A DNA stretch of 64,000 nucleotides from Imbricaverruca yamaguchii (taxonomy: Eukaryota; Arthropoda; Thecostraca; Neoverrucidae): positions 2,209,001-2,273,000 of the forward strand of contig JAOTOL010001659.1 of the NCBI GenBank assembly GCA_034440575.1, read 5' to 3'. A program made the translations under genes and the position numbers. Of the stretch, positions 22,238-33,759 are shown in pieces. How positions within the stretch are numbered: the first letter of the stretch is position 1; each line of letters opens with the position of its first letter. The notes under the pieces were generated by a model, which was not told where the DNA came from, did not search any database, and worked only from the letters and a program-made list of their open reading frames with translations.

Positions 22238-22845
22238 CGGACATGAGATATATCAAAGATGTCCTCGGTATTCTTGCATTTTATTCGCAGACTTTGGCGA
22301 GTTTCTCAAACGCAGCAGTAATTTCCATCAATCTTTGAAGTTTAGTTATGAAAAAACCTATACATTATTTGCCGGATAAATGCTTCTTTTAGATGCCATG
22401 CTGCCAGCGCAGAGCACAAGAGACTTCACCACAGAAGTATGCGTATAACCAACGGATGCAAGCAGCGTCCTCCCTTACTCGTAGGCGCACCAGACACAAG
22501 CTAAAAGTGTCTTTGTGGTCACAAATGCTTAGGGCGTATCGGCTAGGATCAAACTGAGTTGAACTGGGAAAGATAATGCATAAAATACGACACCTCTTTT
22601 CTTGGCAGTGGTTGTCCCAATGGACTGATTTAACACAAACAGTGCAGGCATATCAACATGAGAAATTGGCCTGCATTTTGCTACCTTTCTTAAATAACAC
22701 GCTAACAAAATGAGTAAGCACTGTTGTAAAATCATCGCTCCTGCCCTCCAAATATGTGTGACTGTGAAAAAGAACTCGGTAGCATGTTTACCGGGTGTGT
22801 CATGTGCCCTCCTCCACGTCCCGGGGCGGGGGACATAAACGCCAC
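22238..22845. other. No recognisable gene
   Basis: AT-balanced DNA. Short frames only, none recognised. Confidence 0.5.
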
Positions 22846-22849
22846 CACA

Positions 22850-23215
22850 CATGTCATGCAGGTTTAGTAGGAAAATGTCATCTTAAAAAATGTCGCTTAC
22901 GTCATCACGAACGTACTGTGTTAACAGTCCAACACTGGCATTGGCGAGACCAAACGCAGCGCCATGAGACGGTTCCACGAACATTAATGAAACGCCACAA
23001 ACAGTACAGCAATCACAACATTAGGAAATTGCACACCCCACAGTCAAGTGGAGACACTCATCAGCTGAGCTTCTATCGAAAGTTGAATACATTTGAAGCA
23101 CATGCAAAGAGGCCGCCGTGCTAGAAATATTGGATTCGGTGGAGGTTAAAAATCGTCAGCCAAAACTTAACACTGACACATCTCCGTGGAGCCTGTTGCC
23201 GCCGGTCCCACATCG
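22850..23215 (+). pseudogene. Decayed PLE GIY-YIG endonuclease
   Basis: In one phase (about 22889-22985) the sequence reads NVAYVIT, a stop, then IGETKRSAMRRFHEH, matching the GIY-YIG core of the intact copy at 3.4 kb (NVVYKIT, VGETKRSIRDRYNEH). After a frameshift the C-terminal signature [17 protein letters not shown] appears from 23121. Several in-frame stops lie in between. It is a second, old PLE lineage member that differs from the 3.4-kb copy at most positions. Its C-terminal frame runs directly into the 15-bp minisatellite that follows. Confidence 0.65.
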
Positions 23216-23243
23216 AACTGCACCCCCAGCGCCGAATACTGAT

Positions 23244-24032
23244 GCACAGACACCAGGAGTGGAGACACCAGGAGCACATACGCCAGGAGCACAGACACCA
23301 GGAGCACAGACACCAGTAGCACAGACACCAGGAGAACAGACACCAGGAGCACAGACACCAGGCGTGGAGACACCAGGAGCACATACGCCAGGAGCACAGA
23401 CACCAGTAGCACAGACACCAGTAGCACAGACACCAGGAGAACAGACACCAGGAGCACGGCCGCCAGGAGTGGAGACACCAGGAGCGCATACGCCAGGAGC
23501 ACATACACCAGTAGCACAGACACCAGGAGAACAGACACCAGGAGCACAGACACCAGGAGTGGAGACACCAGGAGCACATACGCCAGGAGCACAGACACCA
23601 GTAGCACAGACACCAGTAGCACAGACACCAGGAGAACAGACACCAGGAGCACAGACACCAGGCGTGGATACACCAGGAGCACATACGCCAGGAGCACAGA
23701 CACCAGTAGCACAGACACCAGTAGCACAGACACCAGGAGCACAGACACCAGTAGCACAGACACCAGGAGAACAGACACCATGAGCACAGACACCAGGAGT
23801 GGAGACACCAGGAGTGGAGACACCAGGAGCACATACGCCAGGAGCACAGACACCAGTAGCACAGACACCAGTAGCACAGACACCAGGAGAACAGACACCA
23901 GGAGCACAGCCACCAGGAGTGGAGACACCAGTAGCACAGACACCAGGAGAACAGACACCAGGAGAACAGACACCAGGAGCACAGACACCAGGAGTGGAGA
24001 CACCAGGAGCACAGACACCAGGAGCACACTGA
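23244..24032 (+). repeat. 15-bp minisatellite with ~105-bp higher-order unit
   Basis: About 52 copies of a 15-mer of the type ACACCAGGAGCACAG, with five main variants. In the plus frame these give pentapeptides [20 protein letters not shown] and GAHTP. They recur in the order GAQ-GVE-GAH-GAQ-VAQ-VAQ-GEQ, a seven-unit (105-bp) higher-order block seen about four or five times with small changes. The frame continues from the PLE endonuclease tail to a TGA at about 23781 (a G-to-T change in one unit), then stays open in the same phase to 24032. The protein-like repeat is a by-product of the period. Confidence 0.9.
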
Positions 24033-24087
24033 TGCCCGTTACCAGCTAGCTGTGAGATGAATGCAGCCTGGCATATCCAGTTTAAAC

Positions 24088-24112
24088 CAGGGGCGGATTT
24101 GGGATTTGGTGA
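24088..24112 (+). mobile_element. Orphan hAT-like terminal end
   Basis: CAGGGGCGGATTTGGGATTT resembles the ends of the 18.0-kb hAT-like element and follows GTTTAAAC. No matching right end was found within about 1 kb, so it is only a remnant. Confidence 0.35.
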
Positions 24113-26875
24113 CAGGAAGGGTCGTAGATTGTATTGGTGATACATCTGGGACGAAGTACCTCTCACTACAGGCGACAGTTTTGAAAACCGATGGGGACTG
24201 CGTGGTTACATTAAGCCTTGTAAGCATTGGGTTTGAGGAACTAAATATCAGGGATTGGTTTCAGCAACTAAATATCAACTCAACACTTCTCCCAGCGCGG
24301 GAGCGCTGGGAAGAAGTGCTACGGCCAGCGTTGCTTTAGCCTATGAGGTTAATGGATAAGATCAGGAAAAGTGGGCGGACCATGGACTTCTCCCCCATCT
24401 CCCACCCCACCCCACTGCTGCATTTATATGGCTATGTTCCCGATAATACAAACCAGTTCTCACCCGCCCCCTCCTTCACATTCGGGGAAGAACAAAAGCG
24501 CGGATGGCACAGTGAAATGTTGTGTCCAAAAGCGGTCAATGCCCCTGAAGGGGATCAGGAGAGTCGCTAGACACTAGGGGATCAGGAGAGTCGCTAGTTT
24601 CCACAATCAGCGCCAATACCATGACAAGTTTTCGTTCCGTTCCTGAACCATCCAGTGCGTCTTCTGTTTTGAGCCGTAATTCACTCAAGCACTTACCCTC
24701 TCAATTGGAATTTACAACCGAATTGTGTTTCTCCAGTGTGAATCCTTGTAAAATGTGCGCCTGATTCTGCGCTATAATTGAACTAAAAATACCGCGGTGC
24801 ATTATGCAGCAAAGCAGTGCTATTCTATTCACTTTCCAATAAACTGCACACAGCTTGCCATCGAATGTGTCCTTTCTCTCACAGTAGATGTTTGCTGGAT
24901 GGCATACTTCGATTCATTTGCAGTGAAACTGTACCGCTCACAGTTCAGTATGGGATTAATAAGCTTCGTGAAACATGCTTCTCTGTAAACACAAAATTAA
25001 CATTGATGCATTTGCTGACTACCGGAGCATGCTGCTGTCCAGTCACCGCCCGCGGCGCTATTCCGGTCCATTCCCTCCTGGCTTCCTCGAGCTTTTTCGA
25101 CAACGCTTTTATCCGCAGATTCAGAGGTATGTGATGCTCATCAATCTTTAATCTTGGTGCCGTTTTTATGGCGTGCTCAATAGCGCAGATGCCGAGTGTG
25201 GCCGGACACGCCACGCGATGTCGGAGTAGCACGTGATTCGGCCACGGCGATCAGCGCCGTACAGACACGCTGCTGAAGACAATGCGTTGCCGCCAGGAGG
25301 CTGAGTTGTGCACCGGCGCCCATGAACAGAATGAGTGTTCGGCCAGCTGGCAGTGAATGGTCGGTAACGTTTCTTTGTCGTTCTAGCCATCCGATCAGCC
25401 TCAGGTACGGTCGCAGGCTGTAGCCTGCCTCTGCACGTGCTCATATTCGTTAGATCCTACCAAAACGCCAGGTACATGGTAGATAGCTCGGGTCGGTTTC
25501 CCTGTGTCATGACGCATGTTGAACAACCTGCTTGCAAAATGTGAACCAAATTTAATTAAATATAACTATGGACTTGAGTTTCAGTAGTTAGTGGCATATT
25601 TAGAAGAATGTTGAGTGAAGTGCTTCCCCACTTAACGCATGCCTTAGTCTCAGCTCTTTGAGAAGCTGTTGGCTGCCATTTACATGTCCTGTTTACGTCG
25701 GTTGGTTGGTTATTTGGGCTTCAGGGCTTACCGGCCATGGTTATCATACAGCGCCCGGTATATTGCCTTCGAATAGTCAAAAATGGTATATATGCTGCTC
25801 AAGCAAAGAAGATATGAGAAAGTCCTGTTGTAAGGAGCCGAAATGTTGATCAGTTGCCGATGGTGTTGTCCGATTCAAATGTCTAAATACGCCACTAGTT
25901 AGTTCGTCGTGGAATGCATCAGACTATATGCTCTGCATGGTTTATCTAAGCATTGCAGCTAGTAGTTTCATTATCGTAGCTGGTTGTTAGCAATAGCGAC
26001 CCTGCAATTAATTGTTGCAATGTAATGGGTAATGGTGTCTGGCAATTTTATTAACTTAGAAAGCATTCGCGGTGTACCGTCTACCGTTCAATGAACAAAC
26101 TGATCGGTATCCCGTACGTATTGCTGATGGTTATCCATGGGCACTGTGTAATGGTTCTTTGTTGCAATTGTCACACAAACAACCGTCCGGAATCTGGAAA
26201 AATACGAACTCTGATGCGAATGTCAAACAGAAAGAACGTGGAGCTCTCAAATTTCCCTGTTCTCGCTACGTATTTGTCTTGCGTGTTCAGAGGCTAGGAA
26301 CTGCTTTCTTGAGACGAATCACGACTCTTGAGTTCATTGCGGATATGAGGGAGCATCATGTTGGCAACATGCGTCACAAGCTATCTTTCCGTGAACATTT
26401 TGCCAGACATGTTTAATATTCGTATCGCAATTTATAGTGCCAGAGCAAATTGTGCACCAATTGAGGTCTTTCATTTTATGTGAACTAGAGATTGATTTGG
26501 CGGTGCAATGACGATGGCATGAGAAGTACTCTTGCCACAACTCCGAGAAAAGAGGATGCACGCGTATGAAGCAAACAATCCATGGCTCGATGACAAATAA
26601 GTTTGAAGCCCCGTATGAGCCGTGATTGTATCGTCAGCGAATAATTTATATATGGGGTTTTAATAAGCATCTGATCAGGGGAAATTGGATTGATTATGGG
26701 ATAGCCAACGCTTACAGTTTTAACGCTAGCAACATTGTTTACGTGCATATTCGATATGAATTGTTACCGCATACTCATTTTTTTGAAACATAAATGTACA
26801 GGAAATATGACTCATAATCATTTGAATATATGCATATCCTATATTAAGCTTCTTCCGTCCTATTGCACACATGGT
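24113..26875. other. No recognisable gene
   Basis: Short frames only; the longest is 114 codons at 26072-26416 (plus), with no recognised domain. A 22-bp phrase GGGGATCAGGAGAGTCGCTAG-like is repeated twice at 24550-24597. Confidence 0.5.
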
Positions 26876-26876
<1 letters not shown>

Positions 26877-26932
<56 letters not shown>

Positions 26933-26972
26933 TCTATATACATACCTATATGTATATGTATACATATATCAA
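26877..26972. repeat. TA dinucleotide microsatellite
   Basis: About 25 uninterrupted TA units followed by a TACATA/TGTATA decayed tail. Confidence 0.95.
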
Positions 26973-27337
26973 ATATATCTTTATATATGCGTGTGAAAGG
27001 TCTGGCATGCTATATATATACACACATAACTGTATATAAAAATCAGCCTGTTCAAACGCAAATGCACGGTACCCTGAAGCAAACGTCTTTCACTAAACAC
27101 CCATAGATTGAAGTATGCATGCAATTTTACCACATGCCGAAGATAGCAGGCAGCATTGACAGGTGCCGTGAAGCAAAGCATGATGTGATGCTTTGAATCT
27201 TCTCCTCTAGCCTAGTCTATGGAAGTTATTGAAATGACCGTGGACATTTTTAGTACTCCAGAGTATTGGAATTGGTCAGCTGTAGCGAATGTAGCAATTC
27301 AACTATAACTATCACGTCACTGACGTTGTAGCTGCAG

Positions 27338-28790
27338 CGTCATGTTGGTACTGACGTGTATGCAGAAGCCCACAGCGTCATGTTGGTACTGACGTGTATG
27401 CAGAAGCCCGTAACGTCATGTTGGTACTGACGCGTGTGCAGAAGCCCACAGCGTCATGTTGGTACTGACGCGTGTGCAGAAGTCTGTAACGTCATGTTGG
27501 TACTGACGCGTGTGCAGAAGCCCACAGCGTCATGTTGGTACTGACTCGTGTGCAGAAGCCCACAGCGTCATGTTGGTACTGACGCGTGTGCAGAAGCCCG
27601 TAACGTCATGTTGGTACTGACGCGTGTGCCGAAGCCCACAGCGTCATGTTGGTACTGACGCGTGTGCAGAAGCCTGTAACGTCATGTTGGTACTGACCCG
27701 TGTGCAGAAGCCCGTAACGTCATGTTGGTATTGACGCGTGTGCAGAAGCCCGCAACGTCATGTTGGTACTGATGTGTGTGCAGAAGCCCACAGCGTCATG
27801 TTGGTACTGACGCGTGTGCAGAAGTCTGCAACGTCATGTTGGTACTGACGCGTGTGCAGAAGCCCACAGCGTCATGTTGGTACTGACGCGTGTGCAGAAG
27901 TCCGTAACGTCATGTTGGTACTGACGCGTGTGCAGAAGCCCGTAACGTCATGTTGGTACTGATGTGCGTGCAGAAGCCCGTAACGCCATGTTGGTACTGA
28001 TGTGTGTGCAGAAGCCCACAGCGTCATGTTGGTACTGACGTGTGCGGTCTAACGTCATGTTGGTACTACTGGCCCTATGTGGTCGTGTGGTGCGGCCCGT
28101 ACCCTGTTGGTCTGTGTGTGGCCACGCGTCTGTTGGTGGTGTGCGAAGCCCACAGCGTCGTGTTGGTACTGACGCGTGTGCAGAAGACCACAGCGTCATG
28201 TTGGTACTGACGCGTGTGCAGAAGTCCGTAACGTCATGTTGGCACTGACGCGTGTGCAGAAGCCCGTAATGTCATGTTGGTACTGACACGTGTGCAGAAG
28301 TCTGTAACGTCATGTTGGTACTGATGTGTGTGTAGAAGTCTGTAACGTCATGGTGGTACTGACGCGACGCGTGTCCGTAACGTCATGTTGGTACTGATGT
28401 GTGTGCAGAAGCCCGTAACGTCATGTTGGTACTGACGTGTGTGCAGAAGCCCACAGCGTCATGTTGGTGCTGACGCGTGTGCAGAAGCCCGTAACGTCAT
28501 GTTGGTACTGACGTGTGTGCAGAAGCCCGTAACGTCATGTTGGTACTGACGCGTGTGCAGAAGCCCGTAACGTCATGTTGGTACTGACGCGTGTGCAGAA
28601 GCCCGTAACGTCATGTTGGTACTGACGCGTGTGCAGAAGCCCGTAACGTCATGTTGGTACTGACGCGTGTGCAGAAGCCCGTAACGTCATGTTGGTACTG
28701 ATGTGTGTGCAGAAGCCCACAGCGTCATGTTGATACTGACGTGCGTGTAGAAGTCCGTAACGTCATGTTTGTACTGATGTCTGTGCAGAC
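27338..28790. repeat. 38-bp minisatellite, about 36-38 copies
   Basis: The unit is 38 bp: CGTCATGTTGGTACTGACG followed by a variable CGTGTGCAGAAG and then either CCCACAG or CCCGTAA. Every intact unit contains a short dyad, CGTCA-9 nt-TGACG. The two tail variants are interspersed. The array is interrupted at about 28067-28145 by GT-rich non-unit sequence. Units at the edges are more decayed. Confidence 0.95.
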
Positions 28791-28794
28791 GTGT

Positions 28795-29500
28795 AGGTCT
28801 GGCCACCGGGTCCGAAAACGATAAATAGAGATAAAAGGCAGCTTGCTATTAAGCTATTTTGTATGCGAACAACGATGTAAGCACTATTGCTATCGGGACT
28901 AACAGCGAGCGCAGCATTGAGCACACCCCGCTAACCAGCTAATTATTGTGTATTGCTGCGTTAGCGAATACAATTATATTTACAAGAATGACTACGCCGG
29001 TGTCTTTATTGTTATGTTCTTCCAATTAACGCTGGAGTACCACCCTCCCCTCCTTCCAACTAAGAAGATGCATATCTACCCATACTTTTTTGAATCCCTA
29101 TATCTATTTATGCACAATTTTCACGATCAGTCACGTACTTATGCCCCAGTTGTGGTTTGGTTAGAGTAGTATAGATGCATCGATGCCTAATTTAGCAGCA
29201 TGTATTTCGAGTGTAATCGTTCAAAGATTTCACTTCAGTAATATTCGCTGACATTGAGACCACTAGAATAAACTGCCTGGAAATCGCAAGCGATGAACTT
29301 CAAGATTGTCGGAATCCGTCCACCCAGAAAAGCAGTCAAAACTTGTAATCTAGTGCATACCTACATCAGTTAACTTGAAAGCTTCATCAATCCGGACAAT
29401 TCATACCGTTCCAATGTTTTCTTTTACCAACCTTTATTGTAACGTTTCCACTGGAGGACTATAAATATTTCCACACCAGAGGAGTTGTGTGATGGCACTA
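28795..29500. other. No recognisable gene
   Basis: AT-rich. No supported feature. Confidence 0.55.
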
Positions 29501-29513
29501 ACCAAGCAGTACG

Positions 29514-30245
29514 GTGCCTCGCTGCACGAATGTAGGTGGCCGACATTTGCCTCCTCTGGCTGTCGCTAGGTGGCAGTTGCAGTCGATCGACAATTTCCTC
29601 GCCGCATTGCTATGGGCGCTGATGGTGTGCTGGCAGTTCGGGAACCCTATTGTCTCGCTCGTTCAACGCCCTCAATGGCGTTTTATCCTGGTTTATGGAA
29701 AGGCCGGCCCGTTGGCCAACTATCTGACATCATTCCGACGAAGCGTGAAGACGACGAAGGCCGCCCAAGACGCCATATTGCACAAAAAGCAGCGTCGGCC
29801 CGCCACGGTTCGTGCCATGACGGCGGCGTCGTTTGTAATCTTCCGCCCAACGCTCACCGAGTGGTCTCAAAATACAGCATCAGTCTATTGAGTGGTTCCC
29901 ATCCACAGCATCAATCGGCCGACTACCATCCGTGTGGTGGACAGGCGTATGTGCAGGTCGCCAAAGGTCAAGGCCAAGCCATCGGTCGGAGACGATCCGT
30001 ACGTTGGACAGGTGTTGGTGAAGGTCCCCAAGGGTCAAGGCCAAGTAATCAACCGACTACGATCCGTGTGGTGGGCAGGTGTCCGGGCAGGTCGCCAAGG
30101 TCAAGTTATCGGCCGGCGACGATCCGTGTGGTGAGCAGGTATCCGTGCAGGTCGCCATGAGCCACCAGTCCACCAGTCGGCCACCAGTCCACCAGGCCAG
30201 GCCACCAGTCGGGGATAATCCGTGTGGTGGATAAGTGTACGTGCA
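29514..30245 (+). repeat. Degenerate ~60-70-bp tandem repeat with overlapping open frames
   Basis: From about 29920 the words GATCCGTGTGGTG and GCAGGTCGCCAAGGTCAAG recur about every 60-70 bp (near 29925, 29990, 30056, 30118 and 30217). Two overlapping plus frames (125 and 196 codons, both from GTG) span the unique 5' part and the repeats. They share DNA in different phases, which argues against either being a gene. Confidence 0.55.
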
Positions 30246-30429
30246 GGTCGCCAAGGCCTGCGCACACAGGCCAAACACGTCCTCACGCTCTGATGAACTA
30301 CGCTGGCAGACGCTAATTAGGAGTTGGCAGCAGCGGCGTCATCGTGGCGGCGCGTTTTCCGCCAAACTTGTCACATCGTCCACGCGCCCCGATGTTGGCG
30401 AGTGCCTACTGTCTAGTGTCTGACTGAGG

Positions 30430-31017
30430 TGCCTGGTGTCCGGCTATGTGCCCCGCCTCTGTCCCCGCCCCGCACCGTAGCGCCGCCATCAGCCGCCTCG
30501 TGTTTCACTGTTAACCGTTTAGTGTCCCGCTGTCCTCTGTCTCCTCCCTGTGGCTCTGCATCACTGCTGTCACCCTCCCGACGACTTCGTATCACCGCTG
30601 TCCTCTACCTCCTCCCTGGGCGTCCGTGTCTCTGTTGTCCTCTACCTCTTCCCTCTGACTTTATACGACTACGTCCTCTACCTTCTCCCTGACACATCGT
30701 ATCAATGTCGTCTCCACCTCCTCCCTGTGGCTCTATACGACTGATGTCATCCACCTCCTCCCTGTGGCTCTATACGACTGATGTCATCCACCTCCTCCCT
30801 GTGGCTCTATATGACTGATGTCCTTCACCTCCCCCTGTGGCTCTATACGAATGTCCTTCACCTCCTCCCTGTGACTCTACATGAATGTCCTTCGTCCCCT
30901 CCCTGTGGCTCTATATGAATGTCCTCCACCTCCTCTCTGTGGTTCTATATGAATGTCCTCCACCTCCTCCCTGTGGCTCTATATGACTGACGTCCTCCAC
31001 CTCCTCCCTGTGGCTCC
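30430..31017 (+). repeat. Pyrimidine-rich minisatellite, 33-37 bp units
   Basis: CCTCCCTGTGGCTCTATA with a variable GACTGATGTC tail repeats. The spacing is exactly 37 bp at 30741, 30778 and 30815, and shorter in later units that lost part of the tail. Upstream, from 30530, more decayed units are recognisable. Confidence 0.85.
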
Positions 31018-31029
31018 GTGACTCTGCCA

Positions 31030-31240
31030 GAGGCGCCGCCGGCCCGCCGGCCGCCGCCCGCCGGCCCCGCCGCCGGCCCCGCCGCCGGCCGCCGCGGCCC
31101 CGCCGCCGGCCCCGCCGCCGCCCGCCGCCGCCCCCCGCCCTGCCGCCGGCCCTGCCGCCGGCCCCGCCGCCGGCCCCGCCCCCCCCCCCCGCCGGCCCCG
31201 CCGCCGGCCCCGCCGCCGGCCCCGCCGCCGGCCCTGTGAT
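31030..31240. repeat. Extreme GC-rich CCGCCGGCCC repeat
   Basis: About 210 bp made almost wholly of GCCGGCCCCGCC-type words with C10 and C7 runs. The minus strand has many GGGG and GGC tracts with G-quadruplex or hairpin potential. Long frames through it on both strands are composition artefacts. Confidence 0.9.
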
Positions 31241-31259
31241 TCATGGAGCGGCGGCGGCA

Positions 31260-32479
31260 CGGTAACCGCAGTCGCCGCTTCCGGCAGCCGGCTGCTCCGC
31301 TAAAAGGGACGCCGCCGCTTCTTATCGCCACGTTAATCGTCCGTGGATAATGTCCTCTGGCCCGTGATGGTATGCCACTCCGCTGAAGCGCCTGCGGCCA
31401 TACCGGCCAGCACTTGGACAATTAACGGCACCGAAGGCGCCGGCAGAGGCGACAGCGTTTTTCTGCACAATGGAGCTCATGCGGTGCCCAAAGGGAAAGA
31501 TGTTATCATTTAAGCTGCCACACTGTATGATGTTTTTGGTGATGCTTGAATGGATGAAACTGGATGGATGGTGAATACGCTGTCACTTCGATATATCGGA
31601 TAGCTGTCAACTATTTGAAATCAGCAGGAAGCATCGCGTCCTTGGGAAAATATTATGTTTGCATGCTTCTAGAGTGCTGAAGTCTATGATGGTGCACCAC
31701 GTAAGGAATTTTTGGAACTACCCAGCTAATAAGTAGCATATGACTGGCTTTTTCACGATGAATATCATAGCTGAGTATCTGAAATGAATGAGCGAATGAA
31801 TGAATAAAACTGCTGACAAGCTTTATAAAGAGCTCTTTTTAGACAAACAAATCACATTTTACCTTTGGAAATAAATACATTTGGAGAAAAATAATTGAAT
31901 ATTTAGCACAGAAGAGCAGGTATGCTAGAGGAGACTGATGCTAAAGGAGCGTAGGCTGTGCGCTGAGTACGACTATTATTTTAATCGCATTACATCGAAC
32001 GAATCGGGCGAGGATACGGTAGTTATACTTCAGAAGCAGCAAAACAAATACGGCGACGCCTTTTGCCACAAACAAATTGGAATATCTTCTCCGGGTGCCT
32101 GAACGGTCTCGCAGCGGCAGTTGCAAGTTCGTGCACAATTTCATGTTTTGTGCCCTAGCGCGTGGGAAGGTGCGGCGTTCCAAGGGATTCCACTCCAGGA
32201 AACTCGCATATGATTCAATTACATTTAACCAACGGGGAGTAGAGTCTAAATGCAAGTACAGCCACCCTAACTAAGGCTGTGGGCATGGTTCTCGGTTAAT
32301 CAAATGTCCAGCTTTGAGGCAGATGTACTGTAACTCGTGTAATGCCTTTCATGACGGCTTAGGTTTGTGGTGTGCTGGCTGACAGGAGTAGGCAAACTCC
32401 TGGGGTAGACTCTTGATCAGGAAGTATTGTGACCGAGTAAATGGTGATTGTCACAGTCGAGAAGAGGCTGCATGATGAG
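31260..32479. other. No recognisable gene
   Basis: Unique-looking, AT-rich from 31480. No supported feature. Confidence 0.55.
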
Positions 32480-32692
32480 AGAAGAGCTAGGCGCTGTCAG
32501 ACGTGAATATATAGAGAGGACCACTGAGAGCATATGCCCTCATGGAAATTAGTGCCCCTCCGGCTGGGAAAAGATTCCCTTCCGGGAGGACTTCAGTGCA
32601 CCCATCGATTTTTTTAACCAGAGATCCACTCTGAATAAATGGCGCCCCTCCAGATACCAAGAGCCCCATGACAATTCCTGGATCTGCTCCTG
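32480..32692 (-). mobile_element. Relic related to the hAT-like MITE
   Basis: Read on minus from 32692 it starts CAGGAGCAGATCCAGGAATT, then CATGGGGC, and later CCTCCCGGAAGGG, matching the order CAGGGACGGATTCAGG, CATGGGGC and TTCCCGGAAGGG in the 18.0-kb element. The other end and a target duplication were not found. Confidence 0.5.
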
Positions 32693-33570
32693 GTTGTTGG
32701 GTGAACAAAAATTACACGAAATTGGTGTGGATATAGTTGGAAAATAGACACCGTGGATAAATCAGCCAGTCAAGTAAGACTAATTGCCATAGTTTCCTAA
32801 ACGCGTGCGGAAATTATCGACCCGGGCCGTTTTGTGTCTGTTTATGATTATCGGAATGACAAAAATGCTGCAGTAGAAATGTGGCAGGTTAGTTATCAAT
32901 ATCCAGACCTTCAACTTGCACGGCGAAGAGGCTTCACGTATAACGCAAAGTAGAGAGGCGGATTCGGATACACCACTTGAAGCTTGAGACCGAAGGGAAC
33001 TACAGACATGAAAATTTCAGCATATGTGGGAATGGGATGATCGAACCTCTAAGATTTGGTCGAAAAAAAGTGGTATTCAAGGAACTTTTAACACTGTTCT
33101 TACGTAACGATTGATGTCTCTTCTATCGGGGCGACTCTCCTCCTCCACACGAGGGTCATCATTTGACCACTGAATTTGCAAATGGCGTATGAAGGCAAAG
33201 CTCTCTAAAAATAAGGAATTTATTACTACTCTACGACAACAATAACTGTCATCCAACTCTCACTTTTCGACTGTCATTTCACGGCCCATGAGTAGTGACC
33301 CATTTCAAGTAGTACTATTTGATCTGATGGAATAATATGTGTGTTGAGACGCCACAGAAAATGTGAAGGCCATCTTCAAAACCTTGATAGTAGCGATGCC
33401 ATTATTTTGGCCTTGTAGAAGTTCCTGGATGCCAACTAAGAAAAGCATACCTTTATAAGTCATCATGAGCATATCCACTGGTAAACAAATTGGGAGATGT
33501 TTGCAGTTGGCACTAAGTTGTACGGCATCATCATGTATATCGTTGCCGTGTTGAACTAAATTTGAGCCTT
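32693..33570. other. No recognisable gene
   Basis: AT-rich DNA without supported features. Confidence 0.55.
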
Positions 33571-33576
33571 TCCCCT

Positions 33577-33755
33577 GGCGACCAGAGGCGAACTGACAGT
33601 CTCTCCCAGCACCATAACGCCCAGCGGTGGGCTGACTTCCTCTCCGAGTACCGTAAGGGCGGTTGGCTGACCGCCTCTCTCAGCCCCATGACGACCAGGG
33701 GTTGGGCTGACTTCCTCCCCCAGCCTCGTAACAGCCAGAGGCGGACTGGACTGGC
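33577..33755. repeat. Degenerate ~55-60-bp tandem repeat
   Basis: Units carrying CTGACTTCCTCTCCGAGTACC, CTGACCGCCTCTCTCAGCCCC and CTGACTTCCTCCCCCAGCCTC, each joined by a (C/G)AG(A/G)GGCGG-like segment; about three to four copies. Confidence 0.6.
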
Positions 33756-33759
33756 TGCC

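Noticed and set aside
23121..24166. Minus-strand Cys/Trp/Leu- and Val/Leu-rich frames of ~290-340 codons
   Set aside because: Antisense readings of the 15-bp minisatellite.
25845..25870. Third hammerhead-like motif (GAGCCGAAATGTTGATC)
   Set aside because: The CTGANGA core word is missing upstream (CTGTTGT instead) and no PLE sequence adjoins.
27338..28790. CRISPR array, suggested by regular direct repeats
   Set aside because: Units are contiguous 38-mers with no unique spacers, and the context is eukaryotic.
30945..31421. Gly/Ala/Arg-rich minus frame of 158 codons
   Set aside because: Composition artefact of the CCGCCGGCCC block.
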